Positions 59,928-64,000 of a DNA stretch of 64,000 nucleotides are shown in pieces (positions within the stretch are counted from its first letter, which is position 1; each line of letters opens with the position of its first letter). Source of the DNA: Streptomyces ipomoeae 91-03 (lineage in GTDB: Bacteria > Actinomycetota > Actinomycetes > Streptomycetales > Streptomycetaceae); NCBI RefSeq assembly GCF_000317595.1, contig NZ_AEJC01000397.1:1-64000 (forward strand), written 5' to 3'. A program made the translations under genes and the position numbers. Below the pieces are notes generated by a model. That model did not search any database. It saw nothing but the letters and a program-made list of their open reading frames with translations, and was not told where the DNA came from.

Positions 59928-61177
59928 GAAGCCTCCTGCCGGGCGTGGGCCCGGGCATGGTCGGTCGTCGGGAACAGGACCGCCGTCAACTCGGTGAACT
60001 GCTGCTCAAGTTGCCGGGCGGCGACCAGGTTCCGCTCGGTGAGGGTCCGCCGCAGCTCGGCCGAGCGCTGTTCCAGCTCCCGGAACTGCGCGAGCAGCCG
60101 GTCGGCGTCGACCTCGCGCGCCGGGTGGCAGAACGCGCCGAGGCCCATCCGGTCCATGAGCGCGTCGCTCTTCGCCGCATAGCTGAGGGCGAGCACCGGT
60201 GTGCCGGTCTTCAGCGCGCAGATCAGGTTGTGGTACCGGACCGCCACCACGCTGTCGGCGGCCGCCATCTCCTTCATCAGGTCGGCCAGTGAGGACGGCT
60301 CGGCGGCGGTGACCAGCGGCGAGTCCACCGCGTCGAGGATCGCGGCGACCACCGACGCGTCACACGCGTCGCCGGTGAGCAGTCGGACCGGCCTGCCCTC
60401 CTCGACCAGCGCGCGGACGAACCGGATCGTCCCGTCGAGGTAGCGCCGGTGGATCTCCTCGGCCCGGGCGCGGTCGTCGTTGCCGCCGTGGAAGTCCATG
60501 ACACCGACGCAGACCGTGCCCGGCGAGCCCGAGGGCGTGCCTGTATGTGAACGACTGGCCTCCGGCGTCGGCAGGGCGAACGCGAGGTCCGGGTAGACCT
60601 CGTCGCGCGCGGTGTCCACGCCCATCGCCCGCATCGCGTCACGGGACTGGGCGTCCCGGTACGACCGGTACGCGGCCAGCCGCGCCGACCAGCGCACCAG
60701 GGCCCGGGTGGGCCGGTTGCCGATCGTCGCGGCGCCGACGCCGACCAGCGCGACCCGGGTGCCGAGCAGCCGGCCGCTCGCGCAGAGCAGGAACAGGGAG
60801 TACGGGAAGCCCCACGGCCGCAGCGGCAGCGTGGCCTCCAGGACACCCATGCCCGGCACGATCACCACGTCGTGCCGACGCACCCAGGCAGCGGTGCGGA
60901 AGACGTCGACGAGTTTGCCGAGACCCTTCGCCGCGATCGCGCCCGCACGCGAAGCGGTCCGGTACTCCCCGCGGTACCAGTGCAGCCGCGTCGCGGGGAT
61001 CCCGAACCGGGCCGCGACGGCCTCGGGTCCGCCGCACAGCGCGTCCACGACCGCCTCCGGGTGCTCGGCGCGCAGGTACCCGAGCACGGCCTCCAGCGAC
61101 CCGTCGTTGCCGAGGTTGCCGGAGCCGAGCAGGCCGAACACCCCGACGCGCACCGGAGCTTCGTCTGCTGACGTCAT
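59924..61177 (-). CDS. Polysaccharide pyruvyl transferase family protein
   Basis: A 417-residue protein with the family start VGVFGLLGSGNLGNDGSLEA, VALVGVGAATIGNRPTRALV, and SVVAVRYHNLICALKTGTPV carrying the conserved RxHxx-type segment. Members add a pyruvyl ketal to sugars or act as related transferases. Both ends overlap neighbours by 4 bases. Confidence 0.85.
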   Translation of the reverse strand: MTSADEAPVRVGVFGLLGSGNLGNDGSLEAVLGYLRAEHPEAVVDALCGGPEAVAARFGIPATRLHWYRGEYRTASRAGAIAAKGLGKLVDVFRTAAWVRRHDVVIVPGMGVLEATLPLRPWGFPYSLFLLCASGRLLGTRVALVGVGAATIGNRPTRALVRWSARLAAYRSYRDAQSRDAMRAMGVDTARDEVYPDLAFALPTPEASRSHTGTPSGSPGTVCVGVMDFHGGNDDRARAEEIHRRYLDGTIRFVRALVEEGRPVRLLTGDACDASVVAAILDAVDSPLVTAAEPSSLADLMKEMAAADSVVAVRYHNLICALKTGTPVLALSYAAKSDALMDRMGLGAFCHPAREVDADRLLAQFRELEQRSAELRRTLTERNLVAARQLEQQFTELTAVLFPTTDHARAHARQEAS

Positions 61178-62121
61178 CCCCGCCTCCCCTCACGGCCGGC
61201 GACGAGGGCGTCCACGGAGACGGTCGGCCTGGCCGGGTCGACCGGGGCGCGGTCCTCGACCCGCTCGCCGGCGCCCGGCCGGGCCCGGCTGGCCATCCAT
61301 GCGGCCAGGTGGCGGTAGCACGCGCGCCGGTCGGCTGCGGACAGCGGCGCCCGCCGGATCGCCGAGACGAAGCCCCAGACGTACTCGGCGAGCAGCCGGG
61401 GCGTCGGGTGCAGCGGGCCCGCCCGGCGCGGGTCCAGGTTGACGCACCGGGAGCGCTTGGAGGGGTTCGCCCGCTCGGCGCGGGTGGGGTGGTCGCGGCG
61501 GAAGTACAGCAGCTCCGGCACCTGGTGGAAGGGCCCGTGCAGGCCGATCTCGGCGACGAACGTGCGGTCCGCGTGGTGGTAGCTGTCATGCGGCTTCACC
61601 TGGCGCAGCACATCGGCCCGCATCACTCCGTAGAAGTCGTCGCCGCCGGGCTCGAACAGCATGCTGCGGAAACGCTCCGGCGCGCTCGGCGAGGCGGTGG
61701 CGAGCGTGTACTCGTACGGGACCTTCACCTTGCCGTCTTCGTCGATGACCGCCTGGTCGGCGTGCGCGAGGATCACATGGGGCCGCTCGTCCAGCGCCTC
61801 CACGCAGCGCCGCAGCAGGTCCTGGGCGTACAGGTCGTCGTGCGAGGCCCACTTGAACAGCTCGCCGTGGCACTGGGTGAACACGTAGTTGTGGTTCGGC
61901 GCGGCGCCGATGTTCCGGGGCAGCCGGATGTACCGGATGCGCGAGTCCTGAGCCGCGTACTTGCGGCAGATGTCCTGGGTTCCGTCGGTCGAGGCGTTGT
62001 CGGAGATGACCAGCTCGAAGTCCTCGTAGGTCTGGCCGAGCAGGGCGTCGAGCGACTCGGCCAGGTACTCCTCGCCGTTGTACACGGGCAGGCCGATGCT
62101 CAGCCTGGGTCGGTCGGTCAT
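61174..62121 (-). CDS. Family 2 glycosyltransferase
   Basis: A 315-residue GT-A enzyme: LSIGLPVYNGEEYLAESLDA, VISDNASTDGTQDICR with the first acidic motif, and FKWASHDDLYAQDLL with the DxD-like metal site. There is no membrane segment, so it acts on the cytoplasmic face on a lipid-linked sugar. The ATG overlaps the flippase stop. Confidence 0.9.
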   Translation of the reverse strand: MTDRPRLSIGLPVYNGEEYLAESLDALLGQTYEDFELVISDNASTDGTQDICRKYAAQDSRIRYIRLPRNIGAAPNHNYVFTQCHGELFKWASHDDLYAQDLLRRCVEALDERPHVILAHADQAVIDEDGKVKVPYEYTLATASPSAPERFRSMLFEPGGDDFYGVMRADVLRQVKPHDSYHHADRTFVAEIGLHGPFHQVPELLYFRRDHPTRAERANPSKRSRCVNLDPRRAGPLHPTPRLLAEYVWGFVSAIRRAPLSAADRRACYRHLAAWMASRARPGAGERVEDRAPVDPARPTVSVDALVAGREGRRG

Positions 62122-63425
62122 GAGGTCCTCACTTCGGGAACGGAGTCGTGGCGGTGCTCGCGCAGGGCGGACCGCAGCTGCAGCCACCACACGGCCGAGC
62201 TGCTGACGGTCGCGGTGGCGACGCCCCAGGCCGAGCCGACCGTGCCGGCGACGGCCGCTCCGCCGAGCCCGCCGCCGACATAGCAGGCGGAGGCGAACAG
62301 CTGGGAGCGCAGGCTGCGCCGGGCCGCGCCGAGCGCACGCAGCCCGGCCGCGGCGCCGGTGCCGAGGCCCGCGCCCGCGACGCCGAGGGTGACCGGCACG
62401 ATGAGCTCCGAGGCGGAGTGCCAGACGCCGCCGAGTACCAGCTCGCCGAGTCGGTCCGGCATCAGCAGCAGCGCCCCGCCCCAGAGCAGCGCGGCGGCGG
62501 CCTGCCCGCCACCCAACAGGAGGCAGAAACCGCCGAGCCGGTGCGGGGCCCGCCGCAGCACCCGTGCCGCCTCCGGGACGGTGACCAGCGACAGCCCCAT
62601 CAGCACGGCGAGGAACGGGCCGAGCAGGAGCTCGGCGCCCCGCACCGCGCCCACCGCGCCGACCCCGACGATCGCGCCGAGCCCGTACGCCCGCAGCTGG
62701 CTCGCGCCGCTGAGGCAGGTGTTCTCGACCAGGTACCGGTAGCCGAGGTCGCGGTGCTCGCGAAGCCACTCGCGTGCTCCGCTCACCTGGGGCCGGATCC
62801 CGGACTGGAAGCAGCCGTACACGGCGGCCACCGCGGCGGAGGCTCCCCAGGCGAGTACGAAAGCGGCCACGCTGCCCACGCGGGCCGCCACGACCATGGC
62901 CGGGACGAGCGCGACGCACCACACGAGGTCGTTGACGAACGCCTTCCGCCCGGCGCCGGCGGCGAAGAACGAGAACCGCCAGGCGTCCTGCAGCAGCAGC
63001 CCCGGCAGCAGGACGCCGAGACAGGCGAACGCGGGCCCCACGCGACCGCCGAGACCGAGCCCGGCCACCAGACAGGCCGCGCCGATGGCTGTGCCCACGC
63101 CGAGTGCGGTACCCGACGACCGGGCCACCGCCCCGCGCCAGGACGCGTCCGACACGCCGCTGAAGCGCACCGTGAGAGGGTCTGTGGCCAGCCCGCGGGA
63201 GACGTTGAGCACCACGCCGTAGGTCACCCAGGCGAGGCTGAACACGCCGAACGCGGTCACCCCCAGCGAGCGGGCCACGTAGATGCCCACCGCGAAGTTG
63301 CTGATGCTGGAGGCCGCCTGGTCGGCGAGCCCCCAGGACAGCCGGCCGGCGATGGCCCGCCGGGCGGATCCGGCCGGTGGCGTCGTTGTCTGCGGATTCT
63401 CCCTCTCGGTGGTCATCGGCGTCAT
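62118..63425 (-). CDS. Polysaccharide flippase (Wzx/MATE-like)
   Basis: A 435-residue protein with about 12 hydrophobic segments; starts with AIAGRLSWGLADQAASSISN and VARSLGVTAFGVFSLAW, the typical first helices of O-antigen flippases. It would move the lipid-linked repeat across the membrane. The ATG at 63425 overlaps the stop of the upstream gene; 63416 is a second possible start. Confidence 0.85.
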   Translation of the reverse strand: MTPMTTERENPQTTTPPAGSARRAIAGRLSWGLADQAASSISNFAVGIYVARSLGVTAFGVFSLAWVTYGVVLNVSRGLATDPLTVRFSGVSDASWRGAVARSSGTALGVGTAIGAACLVAGLGLGGRVGPAFACLGVLLPGLLLQDAWRFSFFAAGAGRKAFVNDLVWCVALVPAMVVAARVGSVAAFVLAWGASAAVAAVYGCFQSGIRPQVSGAREWLREHRDLGYRYLVENTCLSGASQLRAYGLGAIVGVGAVGAVRGAELLLGPFLAVLMGLSLVTVPEAARVLRRAPHRLGGFCLLLGGGQAAAALLWGGALLLMPDRLGELVLGGVWHSASELIVPVTLGVAGAGLGTGAAAGLRALGAARRSLRSQLFASACYVGGGLGGAAVAGTVGSAWGVATATVSSSAVWWLQLRSALREHRHDSVPEVRTS

Positions 63426-64000
63426 GCCTTGATCAGCCCGGCGCCGTGCAGGGCGTCGGCCGCGACGGCGACGGTGTCGAACGGCAGCCCGGACCGCTCG
63501 GCGACCTCCAGCAGACTGTGCTCGCCGTCGGAGAGATTGAGCACCCAGAGCATGGCCATCTGGGCCTGCTTGGTGTCGCTGCGCCCACCGAGCGCGTCGT
63601 ACAACCCGCGCCGGCCCAGCTGTGGCTCGCCGTAGGGGCTGAGGTTGAGGTACCGCCGGTTGCGGTCGAGGACGGCGAACGCCTCGCGGCACACGGCGAG
63701 CGTGTCCGCCATCGCCTCCGGGGAGACGAAGTCCAGATTGTCCGCCGAGGTGTGGTACTCGGGATAGCCCGCGTACGGGGTCCGGGTGAGCGAGCCGACG
63801 CCGAGGTTGAATCCCGGCGAGCAGAACTGCCGCTCGTCATAGCCGTACGGAGTGAACTCGGCGACGCGGTGCGGGCGTTCTGAGGCGGCCAGCACATGCC
63901 GCATCACCCGGTCGATCTCCGCGTCGCCGCGCCTGCTCTGCTTGTACGTCAAGGAGCCCGGGTCGCCGGCGCAGGCCAGCACCAGCCCGTGCTTGACCCG
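63422..64000 (-). CDS. DUF4910-type aminopeptidase-like protein, C-terminal part (runs off the window)
   Basis: The visible 192 codons include DPGSLTYKQSRRGDAEIDRV, YGYDERQFCSPGFNLGVGSL and HTSADNLDFVSPEAMADTL, the M28-like zinc peptidase segment of DUF4910 proteins. A C-terminal winged-helix-like part follows (DGEHSLLEVAERSGLPFDTV). Such genes often sit in actinobacterial polysaccharide loci, with unknown role. The N-terminus lies beyond the right edge. Confidence 0.75.
   Translation of the reverse strand, partial: RVKHGLVLACAGDPGSLTYKQSRRGDAEIDRVMRHVLAASERPHRVAEFTPYGYDERQFCSPGFNLGVGSLTRTPYAGYPEYHTSADNLDFVSPEAMADTLAVCREAFAVLDRNRRYLNLSPYGEPQLGRRGLYDALGGRSDTKQAQMAMLWVLNLSDGEHSLLEVAERSGLPFDTVAVAADALHGAGLIKA

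Overview
The window is very GC-rich, has short operons with ATGA/GTGA stop-start overlaps and frequent GTG/TTG starts, and carries families typical of Streptomyces (paired universal stress proteins, DUF1876, FxLD lanthipeptide, LacI sugar regulator). It is most likely chromosomal DNA of a Streptomyces or a close relative. No rRNA, tRNA or CRISPR array was seen.

Layout. (1) 1-3718, minus: part of a V/A-type ATPase operon (coiled-coil stator, C, I, K, F, start of E). (2) 3894-4754: CBS-BON protein. (3) 4781-11008, minus: a tightly overlapping operon encoding an AMP-forming acyl-CoA synthetase, E1alpha, E1beta and E2 of a 2-oxoacid dehydrogenase, an acyl carrier protein and a hemerythrin-like protein. 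A structured RNA candidate and a GGGCCG-NN-CGGCCC palindrome lie upstream. (4) 11311-14630, minus: zinc alcohol dehydrogenase, FAD monooxygenase and a small partner protein. (5) 14807-32189: a stress and dormancy-type block with three universal stress proteins, two more CBS proteins, two Hsp20 proteins, nicotinate phosphoribosyltransferase, a DUF1918-HTH-FMN protein, a cyclic-nucleotide-binding protein, a GH65 phosphorylase (frameshifted), a potassium-channel-like protein and a P-type ATPase. (6) 32362-45146: six overlapping minus-strand genes for respiratory nitrate reductase (narGHJI) and an NAD-linked formate dehydrogenase, with narK divergent. (7) 45298-51665, minus: an FxLD-type class I lanthipeptide locus (precursor, LanB, LanC with a frameshift, standalone LanB C-terminal-domain protein, TPR/HTH protein). 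An 885-bp IS5-family element (51733-52617) sits 67 bp upstream of the precursor start. (8) 52618-55961: a collapsed inositol/sugar locus with a 5'-truncated iolD fused to the first codons of a permease, an ABC sugar-binding lipoprotein and a divergent LacI regulator with a perfect operator palindrome. (9) 55962-57297: apparently gene-poor, with a decayed IS701-like transposase trace. (10) 57298-57996: PAP2 phosphatase. (11) 58043-64000, minus: a surface-polysaccharide operon (aminopeptidase-like protein cut by the window end, flippase, GT2, pyruvyl transferase, RmlC-like epimerase, class III aminotransferase).

How the parts fit. Regions 2-6 read like a low-oxygen/dormancy survival island: nitrate respiration fed by formate, stress proteins, energy-sensing CBS proteins, NAD salvage and ion pumps. 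Several intergenic regions share a GGGCCG-NN-CGGCCC-like palindrome that could be a common regulator site, but no DevR/OsdR-type regulator gene is in the window.

Caveats. Three genes (GH65, Hsp20, lanC) are each restored by adding one base in GC-rich sequence, so sequencing error and true decay cannot be separated here. Function calls rest on motif recognition from memory, not on database searches.
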